A DNA stretch of 26,093 bases from CAXPZW01 sp049594615 (GCA_049594615.1 JBMYJR010000043.1:1-26093), one strand, 5' to 3'. Positions 15,021-24,147 are shown, numbered from the stretch's first letter. The notes: a model not told the origin generated them from the sequence alone. Numbers and translations: made by a program.

Positions 15021-18000
15021 ATGAATACACTGTACGCTCGTGGCCTTTCGCTGCTGGTGCTTCTGATCGTTGCGATTGGGATGCACGCAGAATCGGTGAA
15101 AGGCGTGGTCAGCGATGAAAACAACCAACCCCTGCCCGGAGCTTCGGTCACCGTGGACGGCACACGCCTAGGGACGGCCACCGACTTTGACGGTCGGTAC
15201 TCGCTGGAACTCGCACCCGGTACCTACACGATCAAATTCGGATCGTTGGGCTACACCGACAAAAAGGAAGAAATCACCATTACCGCCGGCAACGACGTGG
15301 TGCTTGATGTGAAACTCCTGCCCTCTGCTGAAATCCTTGAGGATGCAGTGGTCGTTGGCTACGGGGTGCAGCGCAAACGCGATGTGACCGGTTCCATTGC
15401 CAAGGTCGACGGCAAGGAAATCACCTCCATCCCTGTGCCTTCGTTTGAGGCTGGTCTTCAAGGCCGTGCTGCCGGGGTACAGGTATCCCAAGGTTCCGGT
15501 CTGGCGGGTTCGGGCTCGATTGTGCGTGTGCGCGGTTTGGCTTCGATTTCAGCCGGTGGCGATCCGCTGTACGTGGTGGATGGCATTCCCATTACCCAAG
15601 ACTACTTCATCCGCGGCAACTCGGGTGCGATGAACAACAACCCCTTGGCCAGCATCAACCCCAATGACATTGCGTCGATTGAGGTACTCAAGGACGCGGC
15701 TGCGACCGGCATCTACGGTTCACGCGGCTCCAACGGGGTGATCATCATCACCACCAAACGCGGCAAGAAGAAAGGCCTGAGCGTGGATTTCACCTCGCGC
15801 GTGGGGATCTCCACCCCGGCTACCCTGCCCAACATGCTCAACACCGATCAATACCTCACCCTGCGCCAAGAGGCCTGGGAGAACGACGGTGGAACCGGCT
15901 ACGTATGGCTGCCCAACCTCTCTGCCGAGAGTGATGATCCAGAGACCCGTCGTGACGCCTTCTTGCGCGCCCAACAAACCGACACCGATTGGGTGAACGA
16001 AACCGTAGGCGTTGGCATAAAACACGGCTACAACGTGGGCCTGTCCAAAGTGGCAGACCGCTACAAGGTGTATCTGGGATTGGGACACGAAGACAACGGT
16101 TCCTACTTGATAGGCAACCGCTACATCCGCACCAGCGCTCGCTTGAACGGGGAGTACAAGTTTAACGACAAGATGACCGTGATGCTCTCTTCAAGCTTCA
16201 GCCGTGGCAACAACGACCGTGTGGACGCCGCTTGGAGTGGTGGATTGGGGGACGCAATGTCGAACGCCCTTCCCTACTACCCGGTGACCTACCAAGACAC
16301 CGTGTTTGACACCAACGGTGAGCCCCTGCACTTGCCGGGCGACTACTTCATCTGGCGCGACGAATTTGGCGGCGATAAGAACCCCGTGGCCTTCCGTCAG
16401 AACCGTTTGTGGCGCACCCAAGAGGACCGCACCATCAACAACCTCGCGCTCGTGTACCAACCCATCGAGGATCTGTTTGTCAAGGTGAGCGGAAGCCTGG
16501 ACTACATGAACTTCAAGAACGATTTCTACAACCCCGGTTTCCTGAGCACCTCAAGTGCGGTGAGCTCGGCCTATCGGGATTTGTACAGCGTGTTGAACTT
16601 CAACTCTACCGCCACAGCCAACTACACCTACCACCTGGACGAGGACAGCCGACTGGACTTTCTGGTGGGTGCCGAGTACCAGCGTTCTGAGGGCGTACCC
16701 GGTGGCACCGAGGTGTATCAAAACGTGACCGGCGCCCCATACCAAGGCGATGCCATCTTCACCGACTCGACCACTGTGATTGACCCTGTAGTAGGCAACT
16801 CTGACTTTTGGTCGTTCCTGAGCTACTTTGGCCGTGCGACCTATGTGATGAACGACAAGTTTATCTTCCAAGGTACCGCGCGTGTAGACGGTTCGAGCCG
16901 CTTTGGTGCGAACAAGCGCTACGGCTTCTTCCCTTCTGCTTCGGCAGGATGGATTCTGTCTGAGGAGGATTTCCTGAAGGACCACCGCGTGATCAACTTC
17001 CTGAAGCTGAAAGCCAGTTGGGGCATCACCGGCAACGCCAACATTCCAGGCAATACCCGCTGGGCACTGTTCAGCGGCGAAAACAACGGGATCCTGTACA
17101 ACCAGCAGCCCATCACCTTCCCCATCCAACGCGCCAACGAAGACCTGCGTTGGGAGCGCTCTCGGAGCATCGACCTCTCCCTGGAGGCCGGCCTGTGGAA
17201 AGACCGCGTTCACTTTGAGGTGGCCTACTACGACAAGTACACCACCGATGTATTGATGACCGTGTCGACCCCAGCCAGCATTGGCTTTGGCAGCTGGACC
17301 GACAACGTAGCTACCATCCTGAACCGCGGCATCGAATTCTCGATCACCTCGCGCAACATTGTGAAGGAGAAGTTCAGCTGGACCACCAACTTCAACATCT
17401 CGCGTAACTACAACGAGCTGGTGAACATCGGCAACTACACCCCGGACGCTGTATCGGGGGGCACCAACGATTCTCGTGTGATCGTGGGCTCGCCGATCGG
17501 TTCGTTCTTCTTGGTGGAGTTCTCGCACATTGATCCTGAAAACGGCCTGCCGGTATACCTTGACCTCGACGGCAACGAAACCTACGACTACGACAACGCC
17601 ATCCGCAAGAGCGTGGGTGACGGCTTGCCCAACGTGATCGGTGGCATCAACAACACCTTCACCTACGGCAAGTGGAACCTGGGCGTGTTTGCCACCTTCA
17701 GTTTGGGTGCCAAGATCTTCGACTCCTCCGGCAAGCGCCAGATGGGTGTGGTGACCTCTTGGAACATGCGCGAAGAAGTGCTCGACCGCTGGCGCCAACC
17801 GGGCGACGATGCCACCTTCGGCCGTTTGACCTTGGACGAGACCACCTACGGACTGCCTTCAGGCTTCCCATGGTGGAACACTTCGCTGTTTGTGTACGAC
17901 GCGGATTACCTGCGCATCAAGAACATCTCGCTGGGCTACACCTTTGATGCGTTCAAGGTGGGCGAGAAGGTGTCGTTCCAAAACCTGACCCTGACCGGCA

Positions 18001-18161
18001 GTGTGACCAACGCGTTCACCCTGACCAACTTCCCAGGACTCGATCCAGAAGTGGTGCGCGACTTTGAAAACCCGCAGGACCGCAACCTGAGCCCGAACGT
18101 GACCTACCTCACGCCGCCTCAAGAGCGTGCCTACACCCTCACCCTCACTGTAAACTTCTAA
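15021..18161 (+). CDS. SusC/RagA-family TonB-dependent outer membrane transporter
   Basis: Imports oligosaccharides, probably maltodextrins, across the outer membrane using TonB energy. The 1046 residues comprise a signal peptide (1-23), a carboxypeptidase-D-regulatory-like domain (about 25-100: VKGVVSDENNQPLPGASVTV), a TonB-box-like segment EDAVVVGYG (107-115), the plug domain (about 116-246, with YVVDGIPI and the SusC signature ASIEVLKDAAATGIYGSRG), then the beta-barrel to a final aromatic TLTLTVNF, the usual barrel-end signal. It is followed after 3 bases by susD. It lacks an N-terminal anti-sigma-interacting (STN) domain, so it is not expected to signal by itself; control is more likely through the palindrome upstream. 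Confidence 0.96.
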   Translation: MNTLYARGLSLLVLLIVAIGMHAESVKGVVSDENNQPLPGASVTVDGTRLGTATDFDGRYSLELAPGTYTIKFGSLGYTDKKEEITITAGNDVVLDVKLLPSAEILEDAVVVGYGVQRKRDVTGSIAKVDGKEITSIPVPSFEAGLQGRAAGVQVSQGSGLAGSGSIVRVRGLASISAGGDPLYVVDGIPITQDYFIRGNSGAMNNNPLASINPNDIASIEVLKDAAATGIYGSRGSNGVIIITTKRGKKKGLSVDFTSRVGISTPATLPNMLNTDQYLTLRQEAWENDGGTGYVWLPNLSAESDDPETRRDAFLRAQQTDTDWVNETVGVGIKHGYNVGLSKVADRYKVYLGLGHEDNGSYLIGNRYIRTSARLNGEYKFNDKMTVMLSSSFSRGNNDRVDAAWSGGLGDAMSNALPYYPVTYQDTVFDTNGEPLHLPGDYFIWRDEFGGDKNPVAFRQNRLWRTQEDRTINNLALVYQPIEDLFVKVSGSLDYMNFKNDFYNPGFLSTSSAVSSAYRDLYSVLNFNSTATANYTYHLDEDSRLDFLVGAEYQRSEGVPGGTEVYQNVTGAPYQGDAIFTDSTTVIDPVVGNSDFWSFLSYFGRATYVMNDKFIFQGTARVDGSSRFGANKRYGFFPSASAGWILSEEDFLKDHRVINFLKLKASWGITGNANIPGNTRWALFSGENNGILYNQQPITFPIQRANEDLRWERSRSIDLSLEAGLWKDRVHFEVAYYDKYTTDVLMTVSTPASIGFGSWTDNVATILNRGIEFSITSRNIVKEKFSWTTNFNISRNYNELVNIGNYTPDAVSGGTNDSRVIVGSPIGSFFLVEFSHIDPENGLPVYLDLDGNETYDYDNAIRKSVGDGLPNVIGGINNTFTYGKWNLGVFATFSLGAKIFDSSGKRQMGVVTSWNMREEVLDRWRQPGDDATFGRLTLDETTYGLPSGFPWWNTSLFVYDADYLRIKNISLGYTFDAFKVGEKVSFQNLTLTGSVTNAFTLTNFPGLDPEVVRDFENPQDRNLSPNVTYLTPPQERAYTLTLTVNF

Positions 18162-18164
18162 GCC

Positions 18165-19544
18165 ATGAAACTGCGACTCCTGTTTATCATTCCAGTCCTG
18201 CTCGTGGCCACTGCGTGCAACAAGCTCCTCGAGTTCCCGCCCGAGGACGTGATTCTCGCTGAAGATGCCCTGCAGAGCCCTGAGGACATGCAACGCTTGT
18301 TGAACTCGTGTTACGACGTGCTCGCCAACATCTTTGATGGGCGCCAGCAAAACGTGGCCGAGCTGCTGAGCGATAACCTCGCTGAGCCCGAAACCAACCT
18401 GGACTACATCGCGGTGTTCAACCGTGAGACCAACTTCTTTACCCCGTCCACCAACGGGCTGTATGCCGACTACTACTTTGCGATATACCGCTGCAACATC
18501 CTGCTGGAAAGCTTTGATCTGATCGAAGGCCTGAGCGACGCAGAACGCACCCGTATTGAGGCCGAAGCGCGGTTTATTCGTGGACTGTGCCACTCGTTGT
18601 GTTTGCAGCTGTACGCCCGTCCCGCCGGATGGAGCGCTGGCAACCAGCACTTGGGCATCGTGGTGAAGACCAACAGCGACGCCGAGCCACTCCCGCGTGG
18701 ACGCGTGGATGAGGCGTACCTGGCTGTGGTGGAAGATTTTGAGTTTGCCATGAACAACCTGCCGACGGCCAACGGTGCGTACGCCACCAAGTGGAGTGCT
18801 GCAGGTGCACTGGCCAATACCCACTTCTTGCTGGGCAACTACGAGCAGGCCGTGTTCTATGCTGGCGAGGTCATCAACAGCGGTGCCTTCTCCCTGGAGC
18901 CCACCATCTTCCGCTTCAAGCAAGACGAGGTGTCTAGCGAATCGGTGTTTGGCACCGTGGGGTCGCTGATCGACAACCGCAGCGAGACCTTGCGTGACAA
19001 CTACAACGGAACCACGCCTACCCTGCTGCTCAGCTCAGACTTTGCCACCCTGATGTCCTTCACCCCTTCGGACGCGCGCAACGCGTGGTTGGAAGGTGCG
19101 ATCAACCCTGCGGTGCGCAAATTCTACGATGCCGAAGGCAACGCCATGGAGTACTTCAATGTGCCGGTAATCAGCCTGACCGAGCTCCATTTGGTGCGCG
19201 CCGAGGCCATCGGTGAGCTCATTGACAACGGCGGATCTGCAGACCTGTCGGTGGCCATTGCCGATGTCAACGCCATCCGCGACCGCGCCTTTGGCGCGGG
19301 TATGAACCCGCTGGCCAGTGACGCGACTGCACAAGAGGTGATCGAAGCGGCCCGCATTGAGTACCGCAAAGAAACCATCTGCGAGGGCAAATGGCAGGTC
19401 CAGCTCAAGCGCCGCGGCGCCATCGAAGGCGAGGACATCGAAGTCCGTGGCGCGCCGTACGATTGCCCGGGCATGAGCATCCAATTCCCCAACAACGAAA
19501 CCACCGTGGCGGGCTTCCAGCTCAACGAAGAAGGCGGTTGCTAA
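18165..19544 (+). CDS. SusD/RagB-family outer membrane glycan-binding lipoprotein
   Basis: Surface lid and binding protein of the SusC pore. The 459-residue protein begins with a lipoprotein signal and lipobox VATAC (Cys18), then CNKLLEFPPEDVILAEDALQ, typical of SusD N-termini. TPR-like helical segments follow (YRCNILLESFDL, RIEAEARFIRGLCHSLCLQL, WSAAGALANTHFLLGNYEQA), and the C-terminal part has LTELHLVRAEAIGEL and EVIEAARIEYRKETICEGKWQVQLKR, the family signature. Stop to next start is 3 bases. Starch as ligand is inferred from the two GH13 neighbours. Confidence 0.95.
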   Translation: MKLRLLFIIPVLLVATACNKLLEFPPEDVILAEDALQSPEDMQRLLNSCYDVLANIFDGRQQNVAELLSDNLAEPETNLDYIAVFNRETNFFTPSTNGLYADYYFAIYRCNILLESFDLIEGLSDAERTRIEAEARFIRGLCHSLCLQLYARPAGWSAGNQHLGIVVKTNSDAEPLPRGRVDEAYLAVVEDFEFAMNNLPTANGAYATKWSAAGALANTHFLLGNYEQAVFYAGEVINSGAFSLEPTIFRFKQDEVSSESVFGTVGSLIDNRSETLRDNYNGTTPTLLLSSDFATLMSFTPSDARNAWLEGAINPAVRKFYDAEGNAMEYFNVPVISLTELHLVRAEAIGELIDNGGSADLSVAIADVNAIRDRAFGAGMNPLASDATAQEVIEAARIEYRKETICEGKWQVQLKRRGAIEGEDIEVRGAPYDCPGMSIQFPNNETTVAGFQLNEEGGC

Positions 19545-19547
19545 TCC

Positions 19548-20042
19548 ATGAGAACCATGAAATCGACATATCCCCTCTTGTTTGCTGTGGCCGTGCTCTT
19601 GAGCCTGGCCGGATGCAAGGAGACCATTGAAGGTGAGCTCGGCACCCCGTTTGACAAGGTGGCCGGCATGACCGGCGACTGGGAGTTGCACGCCTTCACC
19701 CAAACCGATTTGAACAACCCGGTGCAAGAGCAGCGTGACTTGACCTTCTTCTACACCGAAGGCGTTACTCAACCCCTGACCCTTTCGTTCGACGCCGAAG
19801 GCACCTATGCGGTAGCCCTCGAACAAGGCAAGAACTACTTTGGCGAAGGCGGCACCTGGACGTTTGATGACCTCAACTACCCCACTTTCCTGCTGCTGGA
19901 CACCGGCACCGACACCCTGGAATTCAACCTCGGTGCAGTGGTGCGGCCGTTTGACCAGGACATGAGCATTGAAATTCAAAAGGGCTGCGACGGCACCGAA
20001 ACGGTGATCTACAGCTTTGACTTCACCCGCAAAAGCGAATGA
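19548..20042 (+). CDS. Small lipoprotein of the SusCD locus (DUF5004-like)
   Basis: A 164-residue lipoprotein with lipobox SLAGC (Cys23). The mature part begins with a short linker then GMTGDWELHAFTQTD and a series of beta strands (LTLSFDAEGTYAV, GGTWTFDDLNYPTFLLL, DTLEFNLGAV, TVIYSFDFTRK). This resembles the small lipocalin-like DUF5004 lipoproteins found downstream of susD in flavobacterial alpha-glucan loci, but I recognise the pattern, not a measured match. It probably sits at the cell surface and helps hold or sense the glycan. ATG 19548 or ATG 19557 could be the start. It overlaps the next gene by 4 bases. Confidence 0.75.
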   Translation: MRTMKSTYPLLFAVAVLLSLAGCKETIEGELGTPFDKVAGMTGDWELHAFTQTDLNNPVQEQRDLTFFYTEGVTQPLTLSFDAEGTYAVALEQGKNYFGEGGTWTFDDLNYPTFLLLDTGTDTLEFNLGAVVRPFDQDMSIEIQKGCDGTETVIYSFDFTRKSE

Positions 20043-20899
20043 TGATGAATGCAAAAACCCCACTGCTTACTGCTGCATTGTGCCTGATGGGCGCATGGGC
20101 ATATGGCCAAGCGGCTTACGTGCTTCCTTCGCCCACCGGTGCAAGTGAAGAGGTGACCCTGTACATCGATATTTCTCAGTCGGTGGACGGCACCAGCAAC
20201 AACGCGCTCAAGGCCATCTTGGCTGACCACCCCGAAGACGACGTGTACTTGTGGACCTGGCAACCTGCCGGGCCGGTGAATGGCAACGGGAACTGGGACG
20301 ACTCCGCAGACCACATGAAGCTGAACCACGAGGGCGGCTTGCTGTACTCGCTCACCTTTGTACCAACGGAGTTTTACGGCGTGGACGGCCCGACCTTTTT
20401 CGCCAACGGCATCAGCTGCTTGGCCAAGCTAGACAACGGAAACGAGTACGACGGCGAATACAACGGAGAGGCCAAGACCGAAGATTTCACCATCGATATC
20501 GTGCCTAAGCTGTGCGATGCCAAGTACTGCATCTTCCCTGAGATCGGCGAAGCTTCGGACTACATCCACTTCACCTACGACAACGGCCAGGAGACCTTCG
20601 AAGGCCTGCAGGACATCAACCCCGACCAGGTGTACCTCCACTTGATTGCCAAGACCGGACCGTTCACCTCATACAGCTACGTGCCTGCGTCGGAAACGCC
20701 TTCTACCCCCGAGCTCAAGATGGAGCAAGTGGTGGACGAGCCAGATTTCTACCGCTTGATCATCCTGCCCGAGGACTTTTTTGACATCCCCGAAGGTGAA
20801 GAGATCACCGAGATCATTTACTACGTGCTGACCCCAGGGTTCTCCTACCCAGGGCCGCCACCGAACAACATCTACGGACTGCTGGACTGCACCGACTAG
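20039..20899 (+). CDS. Exported two-domain beta-sandwich protein of the SusCD locus (putative glycan-binding)
   Basis: A 286-residue protein with a signal peptide (MMMNAKTPLLTAALCLMGAWAYGQ) and no lipobox or T9SS tail. It contains two similar modules: about 25-155 (EEVTLYIDISQSV, VYLWTWQPAG, LLYSLTFVPTEFYGV) and about 165-280 (DYIHFTYDNGQETF, VYLHLIAKTGPF, DFYRLIILPEDFFDI). Their order of strands and the paired TFVPTEFYGV/IILPEDFFDI segments suggest tandem E-set or CBM-like folds. Proteins of this position in sus-type loci (SusE/F-like or DUF4961-like) bind starch, so a glycan-binding role is likely but inferred. The ATG overlaps the upstream stop, and a strong terminator follows, so it ends the transcript. 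Confidence 0.75.
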   Translation: MMMNAKTPLLTAALCLMGAWAYGQAAYVLPSPTGASEEVTLYIDISQSVDGTSNNALKAILADHPEDDVYLWTWQPAGPVNGNGNWDDSADHMKLNHEGGLLYSLTFVPTEFYGVDGPTFFANGISCLAKLDNGNEYDGEYNGEAKTEDFTIDIVPKLCDAKYCIFPEIGEASDYIHFTYDNGQETFEGLQDINPDQVYLHLIAKTGPFTSYSYVPASETPSTPELKMEQVVDEPDFYRLIILPEDFFDIPEGEEITEIIYYVLTPGFSYPGPPPNNIYGLLDCTD

Positions 20900-20920
20900 A
20901 AGGTCCAGCCTCACCAAGTG

Positions 20921-20955
20921 AACCGCGCATCCGATTTTGGTTGCGCGGTTTTTTT
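20921..20955 (+). terminator. Rho-independent terminator of the sus operon
   Basis: Perfect 9-bp stem AACCGCGCA/TGCGCGGTT with a 12-base loop and a run of seven T. It begins 22 bases after the last sus gene. Confidence 0.92.
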
Positions 20956-21344
20956 GTTTCAGAATTCTCCAACAAGCTGGCGATAGGCCTTATGCAGTTC
21001 GGACAACACCCTGCCGCGCATTTACTTGACCAAATGTTAGGAAAGCCAGTGCGCATGCACCTCGATCTGACAGCCATCAGAACGTTTCAACGCCGCCTGT
21101 GTTTTGCACACCTGCGCACCTGCTAAATCACCAGGGAATGGCCCTACAGCGGGCGCTTGAGCACAATGAAAAATTGCCACCCACCCAAGTTTTTTGGAAC
21201 CATAGACGTGTGTGAGGAAAACAGAACGTTCATGCCACTATCCCACGACTTAGCGCTGCTCGCGCCCACGGAGCCTGTTTCTGCATTGGCTGATCACCCG
21301 GCCGTACACGTTGTTCAAAAAGTATTGTACTGGGAGCAAGAAAA
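20956..21344. other. Intergenic stretch without a recognised gene
   Basis: No conserved protein or RNA is visible. One plus-strand frame is open for about 60 codons up to a TGA/TAA-type break at 21124-21126 (segment NKLAIGLMQFGQHPAAHLL) and again, in the same frame, from 21127 to the TGA at 21346-21348 (ending VVQKVLYWEQEK). This looks like either chance or the decayed remains of one gene. The second part ends in a GTGA overlap with the small frame at 21345. Confidence 0.4.
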
Positions 21345-21530
21345 GTGACCGATATGAACCGAGCGACCATCATTCAAGCTGTGAACGCCATGTTTGAGCA
21401 GCTGTTGGCCAAAACGGACAATCACGACGAACGGCTGACCCTGAAACGGGCCCAGCTGAAGTTTACCGAGGACGCCTTGGACTTCTTTGGTCAACTCCAT
21501 GTCCTGGACGCGCAGGCCCCTCCTGCTTAG
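21345..21530 (+). CDS. Small hypothetical protein (61 residues)
   Basis: Starts at GTG 21345, or at ATG 21354 three codons later. The product (MNRATIIQAVNAMFEQLL, DERLTLKRAQLKFTEDAL) is amphipathic and looks helical with a possible short coiled coil. I do not recognise the family. It overlaps the end of an open frame upstream by 4 bases, an arrangement seen in real operons, but no promoter was found. It could be non-coding. Confidence 0.35.
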   Translation: MTDMNRATIIQAVNAMFEQLLAKTDNHDERLTLKRAQLKFTEDALDFFGQLHVLDAQAPPA

Positions 21531-21565
21531 TGCCTACCCCGCTAACAAACATTTCCCATAAACGC

Positions 21566-21600
21566 ACAAGGCCGGCTTCAGTTAAGAGCTGACCTTGTTT
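21566..21600. terminator. Weak hairpin between convergent units
   Basis: Outer arms ACAAGG/CCTTGT enclose a smaller CAG/CTG stem, followed by TTTC on the plus strand. It lies between the small frame ending at 21530 and the convergent amylase gene ending at 21623, where a terminator is expected, but the stem is imperfect. Confidence 0.3.
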
Positions 21601-21622
21601 CTGTTCAGAGGATTCTGCAGGC

Positions 21623-24058
21623 CTAGTTCTTGCGGAAGAAGATCTCAAAATGCTGTCCTTCAGGCAAGGTGATTTCAAGGTTGTTGCCGGCGTTGATAAG
21701 GGTACCGCCCCACTTGGACTCCCACTCGGCAAGGTCGACGTATTGCCAGGGGCGCTCGCGGACAATCTTTTCACCGCCCTTGGCAAAAACGATAAGCACT
21801 TCCTCATCCAAGTATTTGCGGAAGGTGATCAAAAAGTCCTCGTCGTGCGGCAGAATGTGAGTGTCGCCGTATTGAAACACCAAGTGCTGCTGGCGCATAT
21901 TGGCCAGGTCGGCTACAAAATCGCGCAGGTCTTGTTGCTGGGCATTCAGGCCGTCAAACTGCATCATGCGGCGGTTGTCAGGGTCATTGCCCCCGGGCAT
22001 GCCGATTTCATCGCCGTAGTACACGCATGGGATCCCTGGGGCGGTCATGAGGAAGACCATCAAATCCTTGCTACGCTGGTAGCCGATGGGGCCTCGGTTG
22101 TTGATCTCACGGGTCCAACCGGCGAGCTTGGTGTCTTCGCCGAATTGCACGCCGCCGTCGGCCAGCGAGATGTAGCGCGGACGGTCTTGGTTGCCGGTCA
22201 TGTTGCCCATCAAATTGTGGAAGCCGTACCACACCATGGACTCCTTCATTTGGTAGCGCAGTTCATCCCACTTGTCGGTCGCGTCGGTTGCAAATGCCGC
22301 CACTGCAGCGTCGTACAGGTTGAAATCAAACTGGCTGTCGAGCAACCCGCTGCCCATGTAGCTGCGGATGAGTTCTGAACCGCCGTAGGTTTCGCCGATT
22401 TGGAAGGGCAAGGTGCCGTCGCTGCTTTGGGCCTTCATCTTGTTGGTGAGCGCTTGCCAAAACGCGAGGTCGATGTGCTTGGTCGCATCGTGACGGAACC
22501 CATCAAGGTCATAGTTGGTCACCCAAAACATGGCTGAGTCGGTCATGGCTTCTACCACTTCGGGGTTGCCAAAGTCCAAGGTGGGCAAGAAGGTGTCAAA
22601 CCAAGTGGTGAGGCGGTGTTCGTCCCACTTTTCGGTGTTGAGGGTGCCGTCTGGAAGGTAAAGGTCCGTAGCCCAGTTCTTGTTTTGCTGGTACACCGGG
22701 TGGTTTTGGTGGACGTGGTTGGCCACGTAATCCAGCACCACGTTCATGTCGTGGGCGTGGGCGGTTTCAATCAGGGTATTCAGGGCGGCCTCATCGCCAA
22801 AGTGGCGGTCTACCTTGCTGGAAGATACCGGCCAGTAGCCGTGGTAACCACTAAACTTGCTGGTGATGCCTTCGTCCCACAATCCCCATGCGCCTTCGGC
22901 ATTTTGGGTGATGGGTGAAATCCAGATGGTGTTCATGCCCAGTTGGTCGAAGTACCCGTCGTTGATCTTTTGGGTGATGCCCGCCAGGTCACCTCCCAAG
23001 TGGTTGGCCTTGGGGAGGATGGACGGGTCGTCCACCGGTTCGTTGTTGCTGGCGTCGCCGTCGTGGAAGCGATCCACCATGGCAAAGTACATGATCATGG
23101 ACTGGCGGTCCTTGCGCGATAGCTGATCTGCGGAGGTCACCACTTGCCCCTTGTCCAAGGGGATCAACAAATCATTGCTCATGTTGATGCCGCGGCAAGC
23201 CCACATGCGCAGGTGCGAGCGATTCAGTTGCTGGGCTTCTTGCGGGACGGTGACCACAAAGGTGGTGTCGTTGAGTTGCACGCCCTCGATGCGTTGGTTT
23301 TCCCAGTACACCATGATGGAATCCATGCGCAGCTCGGCCTTGACCACCAGGCCATTTTGGAGAACCGAATCCGCATAAATCATGGGCGTACCCATAAACG
23401 CGTTGCCCACCTCAATGAAGGAATTTTGGCCGCCTTGGCCGTTGTCCATCACGTTGGGGTTGCCCGCATCGAGCATCCATTTGCCGTCTTCCACCACTTG
23501 GTATTGGTAGACCCCGGGGCGCAGATAAAAGCGGTGGCGGAAAAAATCGCGCACCGGCTTCATGTTGAGACTCGCAGGGTTCCAGCCGTTGAAATTGCCG
23601 GCGAGCTGGACGGTTTTGACATCGGGACTTGAGGGCTTGTAATCCAAGCGGTAAGGCACCTTGGTGGAGGCAAACAGCGGCACATCGTAGCGGTGGCCGT
23701 CGTAGTGGATCTCCATGTTGTACATGCCGTTGCGCTTGGGGCCGCCTACGATCTTCACCGTACCGTCGCTGCGTACTTGGTACTGTGCACCTTGAATCAC
23801 CACGCTGTCGATGGACATGGTGTTGGGAAAGTAGTCGCTGAGGCGCACGTAGGTAGTGTCGCGTTCGAGCAACCAGGGCTCCACCTTGCCCTTGAGTTCA
23901 CCGGCCGTGTGCACCTGGTGTACGGGCAGCTCAATGCCTGAAAGGTCTAATCCACCGGTGGCTTCACCGGGGCCTTTGGGAGAACATGCCGCAAGTCCAA
24001 ACAGGGCGGCAATCCACATCCAACGGGTTTGCATGTCGATGTTGGTTTTAGGTGCCAT
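21623..24058 (-). CDS. GH13 alpha-amylase-family lipoprotein
   Basis: A second alpha-glucan hydrolase, here as a lipoprotein: lipobox LAAC (Cys25 counted from ATG 24058; Cys17 if translation begins at the in-frame ATG 24034, which gives the more compact signal MQTRWMWIAALFGLAAC). Residues about 40-135 are an N-terminal beta domain, 140-215 a CBM48-like domain (VKTVQLAGNFNGWNP), 225-300 another beta domain and 315-740 the GH13 barrel. Regions: DYVANH (443-448), GFRHDATKH with nucleophile Asp524, IGETYG with acid/base Glu556, and GNQDRPR with Asp625, where the usual His before Asp is Gln. FAMVDRFHDGD and GHGYWP-like segments fit neopullulanase or surface amylase types. It is convergent with the sus operon and probably acts with it at the cell surface or in the periplasm. 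Confidence 0.92.
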   Translation of the reverse strand: MAPKTNIDMQTRWMWIAALFGLAACSPKGPGEATGGLDLSGIELPVHQVHTAGELKGKVEPWLLERDTTYVRLSDYFPNTMSIDSVVIQGAQYQVRSDGTVKIVGGPKRNGMYNMEIHYDGHRYDVPLFASTKVPYRLDYKPSSPDVKTVQLAGNFNGWNPASLNMKPVRDFFRHRFYLRPGVYQYQVVEDGKWMLDAGNPNVMDNGQGGQNSFIEVGNAFMGTPMIYADSVLQNGLVVKAELRMDSIMVYWENQRIEGVQLNDTTFVVTVPQEAQQLNRSHLRMWACRGINMSNDLLIPLDKGQVVTSADQLSRKDRQSMIMYFAMVDRFHDGDASNNEPVDDPSILPKANHLGGDLAGITQKINDGYFDQLGMNTIWISPITQNAEGAWGLWDEGITSKFSGYHGYWPVSSSKVDRHFGDEAALNTLIETAHAHDMNVVLDYVANHVHQNHPVYQQNKNWATDLYLPDGTLNTEKWDEHRLTTWFDTFLPTLDFGNPEVVEAMTDSAMFWVTNYDLDGFRHDATKHIDLAFWQALTNKMKAQSSDGTLPFQIGETYGGSELIRSYMGSGLLDSQFDFNLYDAAVAAFATDATDKWDELRYQMKESMVWYGFHNLMGNMTGNQDRPRYISLADGGVQFGEDTKLAGWTREINNRGPIGYQRSKDLMVFLMTAPGIPCVYYGDEIGMPGGNDPDNRRMMQFDGLNAQQQDLRDFVADLANMRQQHLVFQYGDTHILPHDEDFLITFRKYLDEEVLIVFAKGGEKIVRERPWQYVDLAEWESKWGGTLINAGNNLEITLPEGQHFEIFFRKN

Positions 24059-24135
24059 AAAACTAGGTACTTACGGCGCACCAAGGACGGTGCCCATTGT
24101 TACCGAATGATTAGGGATACGGGTCCGGTTTTTAC

Positions 24136-24143
24136 CATCTTTG
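24136..24143 (+). promoter_or_regulatory. Possible -7 box of the DUF6702-nth operon
   Basis: CATCTTTG matches TAnnTTTG with one mismatch. It ends 4 bases before the ATG at 24148, which would make the transcript almost leaderless. An inverted repeat GCACC-N6-GGTGC lies upstream at 24078-24093 in the divergent region. Confidence 0.3.
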
Positions 24144-24147
24144 TATC

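Noticed and set aside
13032..15128. Minus-strand open frame of 698 codons antisense to the GH13 amylase
   Set aside because: The plus strand carries all four GH13 regions; the antisense product is a Val/His/Ala-rich shadow, despite its length.
16551..17798. Minus-strand open frame of 415 codons inside susC
   Set aside because: SusC is complete on the plus strand from signal peptide to final aromatic residue; no motif in the antisense frame.
17859..18923. Minus-strand open frame spanning susC/susD
   Set aside because: Crosses two well-supported genes and shows no domain.
21650..22378. Plus-strand open frame of 242 codons opposite the lipoprotein amylase
   Set aside because: Antisense to GH13 coding sequence with intact catalytic motifs; composition typical of a shadow frame.
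24078..24093. Inverted repeat GCACC-N6-GGTGC between the lipoprotein amylase and DUF6702 genes
   Set aside because: Only 5-bp arms and unrelated to the AAGTGT palindromes; could be chance, so not listed as an operator.
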